Source: Gammaproteobacteria bacterium (GTDB lineage Bacteria; Pseudomonadota; Gammaproteobacteria; Ga0077536). From it: a stretch of 64,000 nt of DNA. Location of the stretch: positions 310,001 through 374,000 of the forward strand of contig JACKNG010000001.1 in NCBI GenBank assembly GCA_024235015.1, written 5' to 3'. The translations under genes were made by a program, and so were the position numbers. Position 1 is the first letter of the stretch. Each line of letters begins with the position of its first letter. Below, in pieces: positions 18,454 to 27,184 of this stretch. The notes below the pieces were generated by a model. It made no database searches, had not been told where the DNA came from, and saw nothing but the letters and a program-made list of their open reading frames with translations.

Positions 18454-18501
18454 CACTTTTCGCCGCGCGGCGAATAGTGAATAATTCATTCAGTATTCAC
18501 T
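18454..18501. promoter_or_regulatory. Two overlapping dyads, likely TetR operator
   Basis: Dyad A spans 18454-18479 as an imperfect 26-bp palindrome whose core 18459-18474 (TTCGCCGCGCGGCGAA) is a perfect 16-bp palindrome. Dyad B spans 18476-18501 with perfect 8-bp arms, AGTGAATA and TATTCACT, around a 10-bp spacer, and contains TGAATAATTCA. The dyads share four bases. They end 17 bp before the TetR start at 18519 and lie between divergent promoters. TGAAT/ATTCA half-sites are common in TetR-family operators (family knowledge); binding here is inferred. Confidence 0.6.
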
Positions 18502-18518
18502 CAGGCTCGCCGACCGCC

Positions 18519-19136
18519 ATGGCCACGCCCCAGCCAGACGCCACTTGCGACACCGCGACCGTTATCCTCGATGCCGCCCAGGCGCGCCTGCTCGAGTTCG
18601 GGTACCACAAGACGACCATGGCCGAGATCGCCGCCGACTGCGGCATGTCCGCGGCTAACCTCTACCGCTATTTCGCCAACAAGGAAGAGATCGCCGCCGA
18701 GTGCGCGACCCGCTGCATGAACGAACGCCTCGAACGCCTGCGTCCGATCGTCGAGGATGCCAGCACCAGCGCCGCCGACAAGCTGCTGGCCTACGCTCTC
18801 ATGCTGGTCGAGGACAGCCACGCGCTGGCCGGCAGCGAATCCCGCATCGGCGAACTCGTCGCCACCATCACCCATCACCGCCCCGCCCTGGTCCACGAGA
18901 AGCTCGCCCTGCACCATGCCTTTCTCGGCGAGATCCTCGAACAGGGCCGCGCCGCGGGCGAGTTCGAATACGCCGAACTGGCGACGACCGCCCGCGACGT
19001 CCATACCGTGCTGACCCTGTTCGACGTGCCGCTGTTCGTCGGCCTGTTCGACCGCGCCGAGTTCGAACGGCGTGCCCGCGGCGTCATCCGCCTGTTGCTG
19101 GACGGGCTGCGCAAGCGCCCCCGCCGGCGCCGCTGA
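18519..19136 (+). CDS. TetR/AcrR-family transcriptional regulator
   Basis: A 205-residue repressor-type protein. The N-terminal helix-turn-helix is at about 34-54 (MAEIAADCGMSAANLYRYFAN), preceded by the usual ARLLEFGYHKTT. The C-terminal ligand domain is helical and ends in an Arg-rich tail. ATG 18519 is preferred to a GTG at 18477 because that GTG lies inside the operator dyad. It is followed after 28 bp by the RND exporter and is divergent from the acyl-CoA synthetase, so it likely controls both and itself in response to an acyl-CoA or hydrophobic ligand (inference). Confidence 0.88.
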   Translation: MATPQPDATCDTATVILDAAQARLLEFGYHKTTMAEIAADCGMSAANLYRYFANKEEIAAECATRCMNERLERLRPIVEDASTSAADKLLAYALMLVEDSHALAGSESRIGELVATITHHRPALVHEKLALHHAFLGEILEQGRAAGEFEYAELATTARDVHTVLTLFDVPLFVGLFDRAEFERRARGVIRLLLDGLRKRPRRRR

Positions 19137-19164
19137 ATCCCGTCTCCCCGAGGAACCCCGTCCG

Positions 19165-21507
19165 ATGAAACGTTTCGAGGCTGCTTTCGCGCGTTGGGTC
19201 ATCACCTACCGCTGGCTGGTCATCCTGCTCTCCCTCGCGCTGGTCGCCGCCCTCACCAGCGGGGTGACCCGGCTCTATTTCGACTCGAGTTACCGCGTCT
19301 TCTTCAGCAAGGACAACCCCCAGCTGCTCGCCTTCGAGACCCTCGAACGCACCTACACCAAGAACGACAACGTCTTGTTCGTGCTCGAACCCGCATCCGG
19401 CGACGTGTTCACCCGTGACACCCTGGCCGCGGTCGAGGAGCTCACCACCGCCGCCTGGCAGGTGCCCTACTCCAACCGCGTCGACTCGATCACCAATTTC
19501 CAGTACACCGAGGCCGAGGAAGACGACCTCATCGTGCGTGACATGGTCAAGGACGCCGCGTCCCTGAGCGACGCGCAGCTGGCCGAGGTCAAGCGCGCCG
19601 TGCTCGCCGAGCCCGCCCTGAACAAGCGCCTGATCAACGACCGCGGCCACGTCACCGCCATCTACGTCACCGTGCAGATGCCGGAAGGCGAACGCACCAC
19701 GGCGACCCCGGTGATCGTCGAGGCCGCGCGCGAGATGGCGCGCACCTTCGAGCAGAAGCACCCCGACATCAAGGTCTACCTGACCGGCATGGTGTTGATG
19801 GACAACGCCTTCTCCGAGTCCGGCATGTACGACTCGATGTACCTCGTACCGCTGAGCTTCGTCCTCATGCTTGCCATCATCGCGGTACTGGTGGGCGGCT
19901 TCTTCGGGACTTTTGCCACCCTGTTCGTGATCGGCAGTTCGATCGCCTGCGGCCTCGGTGCCGCCGGCTACATCGGCTTCCCGATCACCTCCGTGACGAC
20001 CTCGGCGCCGATCATCATCCTCACCGTTGCCGTGGCCAACTGCGTGCACCTGCTGACCACCTTCCTGCACTACATGCGCGAGGGCGCCCCGCGCAAGGCA
20101 GCCATGGAGGAGAGCCTGCGCATCAACCTGCAACCGGTGTTCCTGGCCAGCACCACGACGGCCATCGGCTTCCTGACCATGAACTTCTCCGACGTGCCGC
20201 CCTTCAACCACCTGGGCAACATCGTCTCGGTCGGTGTCGTGGTCTCGTTCCTCCTCACCATCGGCTTCCTGCCGGCCTTCATGACCCTGGTACCGGTGCG
20301 GGCCGGCACCGCGCATGCCGACGACAGCCGCGGCATGGGCCGGCTGGCCGATTTCGTCATCGCTCACCGGCGCAAACTCCTGTGGGGTTCTTTCGCCGTG
20401 GTCCTGGCCACCGTCGCCAACCTGCCGCGCAATGAGCTCAACGACGTCTTCGTGCACTACTTCGGCAAGTCGATCCAGTTCCGCGCCGACACCGATTTCA
20501 TGGTCGACAACCTCACCGGCATCTACACCATCAACTACTCGCTGGAGTCGGGCGAATCGGGCGGCATCGCCGAGCCGGGTTTCCTGGCCGACGCCGAGGC
20601 CTTCGCCGAATGGCTCGAACAGCAGCCGGACGTCATCCACGTCGACCGTTTCACCACCGTGATGAAGCGCTTGAACAAGAACATGCACGGTGACGACCCG
20701 GCCTGGTACAGGCTGCCCGAGGACCGCGAACTCGCCGCGCAGTACCTGCTGCTCTACGAGATGTCACTGCCTTACGGACTCGACCTCAACAACCAGATCA
20801 ACGTCGACAAGTCGTCGACCCGGCTCACCGTCACCCTGCCGGTCATTTCGAGTAACGCGATGATCGCCCTCGACGATCGCGCCACGGCCTGGGCCCGCGC
20901 CAATCTCCATCACGTCAAGGGCGTGGACAGTGCCGGCACCACCCTGATGTTCTCCCACATCGGCCACCGCAACATCCGCTCCATGCTCATCGGCACGACC
21001 GTCGCCCTGGTGCTGATCTCGGGCATCCTCATGCTCGCCCTGCGCTCGTTCCGCCTCGGCTCGGTCAGCTTGTTGCCCAACCTCGCACCGGCGGCCATGG
21101 GCTTCGGCCTGTGGGGCATCTTCGTCGGCGAGGTCGGCCTGTCGCTGTCCGTCGTCACCGGCATGACCTTCGGCATCGTCATCGACGACACGGTGCACTT
21201 TCTCTCGAAGTACCTGCGGGCGCGGCGCGAACAGGGTCTCGATCCGGAAGCCGCGGTCCGCTATGCCTTCCGCACCGTCGGCCGGGCCCTGATCATCACC
21301 ACCGTCACCCTGGTGGTGGGCTTCGCCGTACTGTCGACCTCGAGCTTCGCGATCAATTCGCGCATGGGGCTCATGACGGCCATCATCATCTTCATCGCGC
21401 TCGTCGGGGTCTTCCTGATGCTGCCGCCCCTGCTCATGAAAATCGAGGAGAAAGCCATCCATGCGTCATCTCACGACGGCACTGTTGATCGCGCTGCTGC
21501 CGCTTAG
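19165..21507 (+). CDS. RND-superfamily (MMPL/HpnN-like) exporter
   Basis: A 780-residue inner-membrane protein with the RND arrangement of one N-terminal helix (VITYRWLVILLSLALVAA), a large periplasmic loop, five to six helices, and then the same order repeated in the second half. Sterol-sensing-like helices around 225-380 and 610-770 and the conserved FGIVIDDTVHFLSKYLRAR (helix-4 Asp pair) near 669-687 mark an MMPL/HpnN-type lipid or hydrophobe exporter using proton motive force. ATG 19165 follows GAGGAA and aligns with the first helix. Its 3' end overlaps the LolA-like gene by 47 bp, indicating a functional pair. Confidence 0.88.
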   Translation: MKRFEAAFARWVITYRWLVILLSLALVAALTSGVTRLYFDSSYRVFFSKDNPQLLAFETLERTYTKNDNVLFVLEPASGDVFTRDTLAAVEELTTAAWQVPYSNRVDSITNFQYTEAEEDDLIVRDMVKDAASLSDAQLAEVKRAVLAEPALNKRLINDRGHVTAIYVTVQMPEGERTTATPVIVEAAREMARTFEQKHPDIKVYLTGMVLMDNAFSESGMYDSMYLVPLSFVLMLAIIAVLVGGFFGTFATLFVIGSSIACGLGAAGYIGFPITSVTTSAPIIILTVAVANCVHLLTTFLHYMREGAPRKAAMEESLRINLQPVFLASTTTAIGFLTMNFSDVPPFNHLGNIVSVGVVVSFLLTIGFLPAFMTLVPVRAGTAHADDSRGMGRLADFVIAHRRKLLWGSFAVVLATVANLPRNELNDVFVHYFGKSIQFRADTDFMVDNLTGIYTINYSLESGESGGIAEPGFLADAEAFAEWLEQQPDVIHVDRFTTVMKRLNKNMHGDDPAWYRLPEDRELAAQYLLLYEMSLPYGLDLNNQINVDKSSTRLTVTLPVISSNAMIALDDRATAWARANLHHVKGVDSAGTTLMFSHIGHRNIRSMLIGTTVALVLISGILMLALRSFRLGSVSLLPNLAPAAMGFGLWGIFVGEVGLSLSVVTGMTFGIVIDDTVHFLSKYLRARREQGLDPEAAVRYAFRTVGRALIITTVTLVVGFAVLSTSSFAINSRMGLMTAIIIFIALVGVFLMLPPLLMKIEEKAIHASSHDGTVDRAAAA

Positions 21508-22240
21508 CGCGCCCGCCGAAACGCCCGAGGAAAAGGGCCTTGCCATCATCGAGGAGGCCGACCAGCGCGATACCGGCTGGGTCGACGCCACCGCCGAGAT
21601 GAAGATGATCCTGCGCAACCAGCAGGGCGAGGAGTCCGAACGCGAGTTGCGCATCAGTTCGCTCGAGGTCGAGAACGACGGCGACAAGAGCCTGTCGGTG
21701 TTCGATGCGCCCAAGGACATCAAGGGTACGGCTTTCCTCAGCTATACCCACGCCCTGACGCCGGACGACCAGTGGCTGTACCTGCCGGCACTCAAGCGCG
21801 TCAAACGCATCGCCTCGGCCAACAAGTCCGGCCCCTTCGTCGGCAGCGAGTTCGCCTACGAGGACCTGACCTCCCAGGAGGTGGAGAAGTACACCTACAA
21901 GTACCTGCGCGACGAGGCCGTCGACGGCCGCGACAGTTTCGTCATCGAGGCCTACCCGGTGTACGAGAACTCGGGCTACACGCGCCAGGTGGTGTGGCTC
22001 GACAAGGAGATGTACCAGCCGGTCAAGATCGACTACTACGATCGCAAGAACGCCCTGCTCAAGACCCTCGAAGCGAGCGAGTGGCAGCAGTACCTCGATC
22101 GTTACTGGCGCCCGGGCCGCATGAACATGGTCAATCACCAGACCGGCAAGAGCACGGAACTGAAATGGTTCGACTACCAGTTCAAGACGGGCTTGAGCGA
22201 CCGCGACTTCGATCGCGACACCCTCAAGCGGACGCGCTGA
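21461..22240 (+). CDS. LolA-like outer-membrane lipoprotein-sorting protein
   Basis: A 259-residue periplasmic protein. Residues 1-19 form a signal peptide (MRHLTTALLIALLPLSAPAE, cleavage after APA). The rest is a half-barrel LolA/LolB-like fold: WVDATAEMKMILRNQQG, LPALKRVKRIASANKSG near 107-123, and VVWLDKEMYQPVKIDYYDR near 178-196. Such proteins are repeatedly encoded beside RND/MMPL exporters and presumably carry the exported hydrophobic molecule across the periplasm (family pattern, inference here). It overlaps the exporter gene by 47 bp in another frame, an unusually long coupling overlap. Confidence 0.85.
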   Translation: MRHLTTALLIALLPLSAPAETPEEKGLAIIEEADQRDTGWVDATAEMKMILRNQQGEESERELRISSLEVENDGDKSLSVFDAPKDIKGTAFLSYTHALTPDDQWLYLPALKRVKRIASANKSGPFVGSEFAYEDLTSQEVEKYTYKYLRDEAVDGRDSFVIEAYPVYENSGYTRQVVWLDKEMYQPVKIDYYDRKNALLKTLEASEWQQYLDRYWRPGRMNMVNHQTGKSTELKWFDYQFKTGLSDRDFDRDTLKRTR

Positions 22241-22267
22241 AGCGCGCGCACGGGCGCGCCCGCATCC

Positions 22268-22702
22268 TCAGCGCTTGATGTGACAAGTGGTGGTGCCGTG
22301 GGCGTAGACCACGCCCGCGGTATCGCGCAGCACGCCCTGGGACACGCCCACGCTGCGCGACACGTGCACCAGGCGGGTCTCGGCGACGAGATCGGTCTCG
22401 AGCGGGATCGGGCGCACGATCTTCACCGCCAGGTCGACCGTGGTATGGCGCGCCTCGCCGTCGATACTGATGAACACGGTCAGGCCGAGCGCGGTATCGA
22501 GTACGGTCGCCGCGAAACCGCCGTGCACCGTGCCCAGTGCATTGACGTGGCGTGCGTCGGCGCGTGTCGTCATGCGTATGCAGCCCGGCTCGTAGTCGAG
22601 CAGGCTGACCGGCACCGTTTCCCACATCGGCGGGTAGGGTTCGCGGCCATCGCGAATCCGCTCCAGCTTGTCGACCGCACGCGGGTTGAGTTGCGGCGTC
22701 AC
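22268..22702 (-). CDS. PaaI-type hotdog thioesterase
   Basis: A 144-residue hotdog-fold acyl-CoA thioesterase. The core motif NALGTVHGGFAATVLDTALG near 63-82 carries the HGG loop and catalytic Asp typical of the PaaI/YbgC group, followed by TTVDLAVKIVRPIP and a final YAHGTTTCHIKR. The GTG at 22702 was chosen because a GAGGAG site lies 8 bases upstream; a farther upstream ATG has none. It hydrolyses acyl- or aroyl-CoA esters, fitting the acyl-CoA synthetase nearby. It is convergent with the LolA-like gene. Confidence 0.83.
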   Translation of the reverse strand: MTPQLNPRAVDKLERIRDGREPYPPMWETVPVSLLDYEPGCIRMTTRADARHVNALGTVHGGFAATVLDTALGLTVFISIDGEARHTTVDLAVKIVRPIPLETDLVAETRLVHVSRSVGVSQGVLRDTAGVVYAHGTTTCHIKR

Positions 22703-22854
22703 GCCTAGTCTCCTCGGATGTGAACCAGGGCGGCGATTGTGCCACGCCCTGCCCTCAAGCATGGCGGCCGGCGGCCGCTACTGCCGCGCCGCTCGTGGCG
22801 GAGCACCGTCGGCAGCCCGCTGCCGGGCACACGGCAATTCCTGCCGCACGCCAT

Positions 22855-22882
22855 TAAAGTTTTGCCGCACCCCGCCCGATAC
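22855..22882 (+). promoter_or_regulatory. Sigma-28 (FliA) promoter of fliC
   Basis: TAAAGTTT at 22855-22862 matches the sigma-28 -35 consensus exactly. It is followed after 12 bp by CCCGATAC at 22875-22882, six of eight matches to the GCCGATAA -10 box. The expected start near 22890 leaves an untranslated leader of about 95 bases before fliC. This is the position and type of promoter expected for a late flagellar operon. Confidence 0.8.
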
Positions 22883-22983
22883 CAGCAGCGGAGGCGGTGA
22901 ATGACCCCACCGGGACATATCCGCCATAGCTGTAACGATGCCGGCGCAGAACGCGGGCATCCTCGTTCAAGGGGTGCATAGCA

Positions 22984-24456
22984 ATGCCTCAGACGATCAA
23001 CACCAACATCATGTCGCTGAACGCTCAGCGCAACCTCAACCGCACGCAGTCCGACCTGACCACCACGATCCAGCGCCTGTCTTCCGGCCTGCGTATCAAC
23101 TCGGCCAAGGACGACGCCGCCGGTCTGGCCATCTCGACGCGCATGAGCACGCAGATCAACGGCCTGTCGGTCGCCATCCGCAATGCCAACGACGGTATTT
23201 CCATCGCGCAGACCGCTGAAGGCGCCATGGACGAAATGGTGAAATCCCTCATCCGTGCCAACGACCTGGCCCTGCAGGCCGCGTCCTACAACACCGACGC
23301 CGACCGCACTTCGCTCAACCAGGAAGTCAACCAGATCGTCGACGAGTTGAGCCGCGTCGTCAGCCAGACCCGTTACAACGGTCAGGCCCTGCTCGCCGGC
23401 GGCTTCAGCGCCGACATCCAGGTCGGCACCAACGTCAACGAGACCATCAACGTCTCGATCAGCAACCTGGCGCCCAGCGGCCTCGGCGTGGCCTCCAGCT
23501 ACACCGCTGTCAGCACTGCCAGTGACGCGACGTTCGCCGATCGCATCCGCAACACCAATGACACCCTGCTCGACGGCACCACCGACTCCCTCAATGGCGT
23601 GGTCCTGAGTGGCGTCGCCGCGGGCAGCACGTCGGATGCCAAGATCGATGCCATCAACACGGTCACCTCGCAGACCGGCGTCAAGGCCTTCGGTTACGGC
23701 AACGCCGCGGTCGCCTCGACCGACGTCACCGATGCCGACGCCACCGGCGCCGGCCAGAACATCGGCGCCGGCGCGCTGACCATCAACGGCGTCTCGGTCG
23801 ACGGCAACGGCGCCGGCACGACCCTGGCCAACCTGGTCACCAACATCAACGCCAAGAGCGGCGAAACCGGCGTCACCGCCGTTCTCGACGCCGGCGGCGC
23901 CGCCAACCAGAGCCGTCTGGTGCTGATCAACCGCACCGGTGCCGCGATCAACGTCACCGTGGCCGACGCCACCACCGCCGCCTCCACCGGCTTCGCGGTC
24001 GGCGACACCACGGTCGACGCCGGCAGCAACGGCCTGGTCGTCCTCAACGACTCCCTCGGCACCTCCGCCGTCACCTTCGATGCCGCTGCCACGGGTAGCG
24101 CCATCACCGGTGTCGCCGCGGCGACCGAGACCCTGGCCGACGCCACGGTGAGTTCGCAGAACGTGTCGACCCAGGCCGGCGCCAACCTCGCCCTGCTCGC
24201 TTTCCAGGCCGGTCTCGACCAGCTCAACAGCGACCGTGCGGTGCTCGGTGCGAAGCTCAACCGCTTCGACTCGACCATCCGCAACCTGGAGAACGTGCGC
24301 GAGAACGTCACCGCGGCCCGCGGCCGCATCCAGGATGCCGACTTCGCCATGGAGACCGCCTCGCTGACGCGCGCGCAGATCCTCCAGCAGGCGGGTATCG
24401 CGATGGTCTCGCAGGCCAACTCGGTACCGCAGGCGGCCCTGGCGCTGCTGCAGTAA
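22984..24456 (+). CDS. fliC: Flagellin
   Basis: A 490-residue flagellin, the filament subunit exported through the flagellar type III apparatus. The N-terminal D0/D1 region (NTNIMSLNAQRNLNRTQSDL, then LSSGLRINSAKDDAAGLAIS near 35-54) and the C-terminal D1/D0 region (IQDADFAMETASLTRAQILQQAGIAM near 445-470, ending ALALLQ) are canonical. The middle part is Ala/Thr/Asp-rich and includes a flagellin hook IN-type segment (ALTINGVSVDG). It has no Cys, as usual. A ribosome site AAGGGG precedes the start. It is first in the filament operon behind the sigma-28 promoter. Confidence 0.97.
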   Translation: MPQTINTNIMSLNAQRNLNRTQSDLTTTIQRLSSGLRINSAKDDAAGLAISTRMSTQINGLSVAIRNANDGISIAQTAEGAMDEMVKSLIRANDLALQAASYNTDADRTSLNQEVNQIVDELSRVVSQTRYNGQALLAGGFSADIQVGTNVNETINVSISNLAPSGLGVASSYTAVSTASDATFADRIRNTNDTLLDGTTDSLNGVVLSGVAAGSTSDAKIDAINTVTSQTGVKAFGYGNAAVASTDVTDADATGAGQNIGAGALTINGVSVDGNGAGTTLANLVTNINAKSGETGVTAVLDAGGAANQSRLVLINRTGAAINVTVADATTAASTGFAVGDTTVDAGSNGLVVLNDSLGTSAVTFDAAATGSAITGVAAATETLADATVSSQNVSTQAGANLALLAFQAGLDQLNSDRAVLGAKLNRFDSTIRNLENVRENVTAARGRIQDADFAMETASLTRAQILQQAGIAMVSQANSVPQAALALLQ

Positions 24457-24484
24457 CCTGAGCCTCAGGCAATCGGTTACAACG

Positions 24485-24512
24485 CGCCCGGGGCCGACAA
24501 CGGCCCCGGGCG
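24485..24512 (+). terminator. Strong hairpin after fliC
   Basis: A perfect 12-bp GC stem (24485-24496 with 24501-24512) closes an ACAA tetraloop 28 bases after the fliC stop and 25 before flaG. No T run follows, only TATTGCC. It is therefore a likely partial terminator or 3'-end stabiliser that lets flagellin mRNA exceed that of flaG-fliD-fliS. Confidence 0.65.
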
Positions 24513-24536
24513 TATTGCCATACGAGAGATAGCGCC

Positions 24537-24923
24537 ATGGTCACTCACGTCGGTTATCGGAACTACCAGCCCGTTAACGGCGAGACGGGCACGCTGCGCG
24601 AACCTGCCACGACGGCGGCAAACCCTGCCGCCCAGTCGTCGCTGCAAGTTGCCACCGAGCCGGTCGCCTCAGTTGCCAGGGACAGCATTCCCGCGCTCGA
24701 CGCGCGCACGCTCGATTCGGTCGTCGCGGACGTCTCGCGCAACGTGCAGACGCGGCAGCGCTCGCTGCAGTTCAGCGTCGACGAGCACAGCGGACGCACG
24801 ATCATCACCGTGATCGACAAGGAGACCGAGGAAATCATCCGGCAGATCCCGCCGGAAGAGGTCGTCGCACTCGCGGAACACCTGGATGGCGGCGGAGGCT
24901 TCCTGATCAAGGCCGAGGCCTGA
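24537..24923 (+). CDS. flaG: FlaG-family flagellar protein
   Basis: A 128-residue protein matching FlaG, a small factor linked to flagellar filament length. The N-terminal half is low-complexity (Ala/Thr/Ser/Pro). The conserved C-terminal half reads LQFSVDEHSGRTIITVIDKE near 77-96 and then EIIRQIPPEEVVALAEHL near 100-117. It sits between fliC and fliD, the usual place for flaG in polar-flagellated proteobacteria. The start was placed at the only ATG before the conserved part in this gap. Confidence 0.9.
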   Translation: MVTHVGYRNYQPVNGETGTLREPATTAANPAAQSSLQVATEPVASVARDSIPALDARTLDSVVADVSRNVQTRQRSLQFSVDEHSGRTIITVIDKETEEIIRQIPPEEVVALAEHLDGGGGFLIKAEA

Positions 24924-24983
24924 TCTGGCCCCGTTCTTGCAGCTTCGCCGGCATCTGCATCACATCTGCACGAGGCTAGGCTC

Positions 24984-26342
24984 ATGCTCAGCACCCCTGG
25001 AGTCGGCTCCGGCCTGGACATCTCATCGATCATCGACCAGCTCATGGCGATCGAACGCCGGCCGCTGGTCAAGGTCGGTACCCGCCAGGTCGAACTCGAG
25101 GCGCGGCTCAGCGCCTTCGGCAAGCTGAAAAGCACCGTCTCGACATTCGAGAGCGCCATGGCTGGCCTCGAGGATGCCGACAAGTTCAAGTTCTTCCAGG
25201 CCACCTCGTCCAACGAAGACGTCCTCACCGCGAGCGCGGCCGCCGGCGCGGCCCGCGGTCGTTACAGCGTGGAGGTCGTACGCATCGCCGAGAACCATCG
25301 CATGGCCGCCGCCACGGTGTTCAGCGACACCGACACGACGACCATCGGCACCACCGGCGACACCATGACCATCACGGTGGGCAGCGCGAGCTTCGACGTC
25401 GAGTACGGCGACCTCACCCTGGACGGCGTGCGCGATGCGATCAACGAAGCCGGTGCCGCGCACGGGGTGACCGCTTCGCTGCTGCAGGATGACACCGGTT
25501 ACCACCTCACCCTCGCGGCCGACGATACCGGTTCCGATCACCTGCTCGGGGTCAGCTACAGCGCCACCGACAGCTTCTCTTTCCAGACCCTCAACGCCGA
25601 CCGCGACGGCAGCGGCGGCTTCACCGGCGCCGACCTCGACGCCGTGCTGACCCTGGAGAACAGCTTCACCGCGACGCGTTCGAGCAACAGCGTCAGTGAC
25701 GTCATCAGCGGCGTCACCCTGTCGCTGGTCGATGCCGGCAGCGTCACCATCGACGTCGACCGCGACATGAGTGCGATCCGCGGCTCGGTCAACGAGTTCA
25801 TCGGCGCCTACAACAGCGTCGTGTCGACCACCGCCAAGCTGCGCAACGAAGTACTCGCCGACGAGCGCGCTTCCCTGCTCAGCCTGGAAGCGCGCTTCCG
25901 CGGCATTCTGAACACCAAGGCGGGCGACTCCAGCGCGTTCAACTACCTGTTCGAACTCGGCGTCTCGACCGAACTCGACGGCACCCTGAGCCTCGACACG
26001 GCGGTCTTCGACAAGGCTTACGCGCGCGACCCGGATGGCGTCGCCAGCATGTTCGCCAATGCCGACAATGGGCTCGCCGCACGCATGTCCGATTTCGCGC
26101 GCGAACTCAACGGCAGCGGCGGCCTGCTCGCCTCGCGCGAGACGTCGATCAATGCCCAGATCCGCGAAGCCGAAACGTCGCGTGCCAATATCGAGTTTCG
26201 TCTCGCACGCAAGGAAGCCGGCCTGGTCGAACAGTTCAGCGCGCTCGACGCCCTGCTCGCTTCGCTCAACACGACCAGCAATTTCCTCACCACCCAGCTC
26301 GACCAGATCGCCGCGGTCACCAAGTCAAGCAATGGCGGTTGA
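24984..26342 (+). CDS. fliD: Flagellar filament cap protein
   Basis: A 452-residue FliD (HAP2), which caps the filament tip and folds incoming flagellin. The N-terminal LSTPGVGSGLDISSIIDQLM is diagnostic, followed by a coiled-coil region (QVELEARLSAFGKLKSTVSTFESAM). The C-terminal FliD_C region contains VTIDVDRDMSAIRGSVNEFI near 252-271 and a final heptad helix (EAETSRANIEFRLARKEAGL and beyond). Length is normal for the family. An AGGCTAGGC-type ribosome site is weak; the start is fixed by the conserved N-terminus. It lies between flaG and fliS. Confidence 0.95.
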   Translation: MLSTPGVGSGLDISSIIDQLMAIERRPLVKVGTRQVELEARLSAFGKLKSTVSTFESAMAGLEDADKFKFFQATSSNEDVLTASAAAGAARGRYSVEVVRIAENHRMAAATVFSDTDTTTIGTTGDTMTITVGSASFDVEYGDLTLDGVRDAINEAGAAHGVTASLLQDDTGYHLTLAADDTGSDHLLGVSYSATDSFSFQTLNADRDGSGGFTGADLDAVLTLENSFTATRSSNSVSDVISGVTLSLVDAGSVTIDVDRDMSAIRGSVNEFIGAYNSVVSTTAKLRNEVLADERASLLSLEARFRGILNTKAGDSSAFNYLFELGVSTELDGTLSLDTAVFDKAYARDPDGVASMFANADNGLAARMSDFARELNGSGGLLASRETSINAQIREAETSRANIEFRLARKEAGLVEQFSALDALLASLNTTSNFLTTQLDQIAAVTKSSNGG

Positions 26343-26432
26343 GGCCGCTAACCATACCGCGGCGGGTCGAGTACCTGGTCCGCGAGCTGTCGCCGCGCGG
26401 CAGCCGGCTTGACTCGAACACGAGGAGATTCC

Positions 26433-26888
26433 ATGAGCCGTATGAACGCCTTCCAAGCCGTCGACCAGTATGCCCGTCTCGGCCTGCGCACCGATGTCGA
26501 AACCGCCTCGCCGCATCGCCTGATCCTCATGCTGCTCGAGGGCGCGCTGGACAAGCTGCGCCTCGCTCACATGGCCATGGAGCACGGTCGCGTCGCCGAC
26601 AAGGGCGCCAACATCAGCTGGGCGATCTCGATCATCGACGGCCTGCGCGCCAGCCTGGACATCGAGCGTGGCGGCAACCTCGCTACCAACCTCGACCGTC
26701 TCTACGATTACATGACGCGCACCCTGGTGACCGCCAACCTCGACAACGACCTCGCCAAGGTCGACGAGGTCAGGGGCCTGCTGGAAGAAATCCGCGCCGG
26801 CTGGAAGGGCATCGAGCCGCAGGTCGACGGCGCGGTTCCGCGCGCATCGAGCAACGAGATCGGCCCCAACGCGGTCGCCACCAGCTGA
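26433..26888 (+). CDS. fliS: Flagellin export chaperone FliS
   Basis: A 151-residue helical chaperone that holds flagellin before export. The family pattern is visible: NAFQAVDQYARLGLRTDVETASPHRL near 4-29, LMLLEGALDKLRLAHMAME, ISWAISIIDGLRASLD near 61-76, and LDRLYDYMTRTLVTANL near 87-103. ATG 26433 follows GAGGAG and was preferred to an ATG 24 bases upstream. The TGATG junction overlaps the next, FliT-like, start by one base, giving translational coupling. Confidence 0.93.
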   Translation: MSRMNAFQAVDQYARLGLRTDVETASPHRLILMLLEGALDKLRLAHMAMEHGRVADKGANISWAISIIDGLRASLDIERGGNLATNLDRLYDYMTRTLVTANLDNDLAKVDEVRGLLEEIRAGWKGIEPQVDGAVPRASSNEIGPNAVATS

Positions 26889-27184
26889 TGCCGGACACTG
26901 CCACGCCGCCCACCTGGGCCGGTGATTTCGACGCCCGTATCGCGGCCCTGCGCGAGGCGGCGGCGGCCGATGACTGGGCGCGCGCCATGGACATCGCGCA
27001 GACGCTGCACCAACTCCTCGCCCGCACGTTGCGCGGCCCCGGTGTCCCCGACCTGGCCGCCGCCCGACGCGCGCAGGTGGCCCTGTCCGATCTCGTCGGA
27101 CAGGTCGCCACGGCCCGCGAGGCCACTGCGGCGGCGCTGCGCGAGCTGCGTGCGGGCCAACGCGCCGTCCGCGCCTATCGCTGA
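26888..27184 (+). CDS. FliT-like small helical protein
   Basis: A 98-residue protein predicted to be almost entirely helical and Ala/Arg-rich (RIAALREAAAADDWARAMDIAQTLH, then ATAREATAAALRELRAGQRA). Sequence alone would not identify it. Its position immediately after fliS with a one-base overlap, its size and its helical nature fit a FliT-type chaperone for FliD, which commonly occupies this slot. This is inference from context; direct motif support is weak. Confidence 0.6.
   Translation: MPDTATPPTWAGDFDARIAALREAAAADDWARAMDIAQTLHQLLARTLRGPGVPDLAAARRAQVALSDLVGQVATAREATAAALRELRAGQRAVRAYR

Noticed and set aside
18477..18518. GTG start 14 codons upstream of the TetR gene start
   Set aside because: It lies within the operator-like dyad and lacks a ribosome binding site; family similarity begins after ATG 18519.
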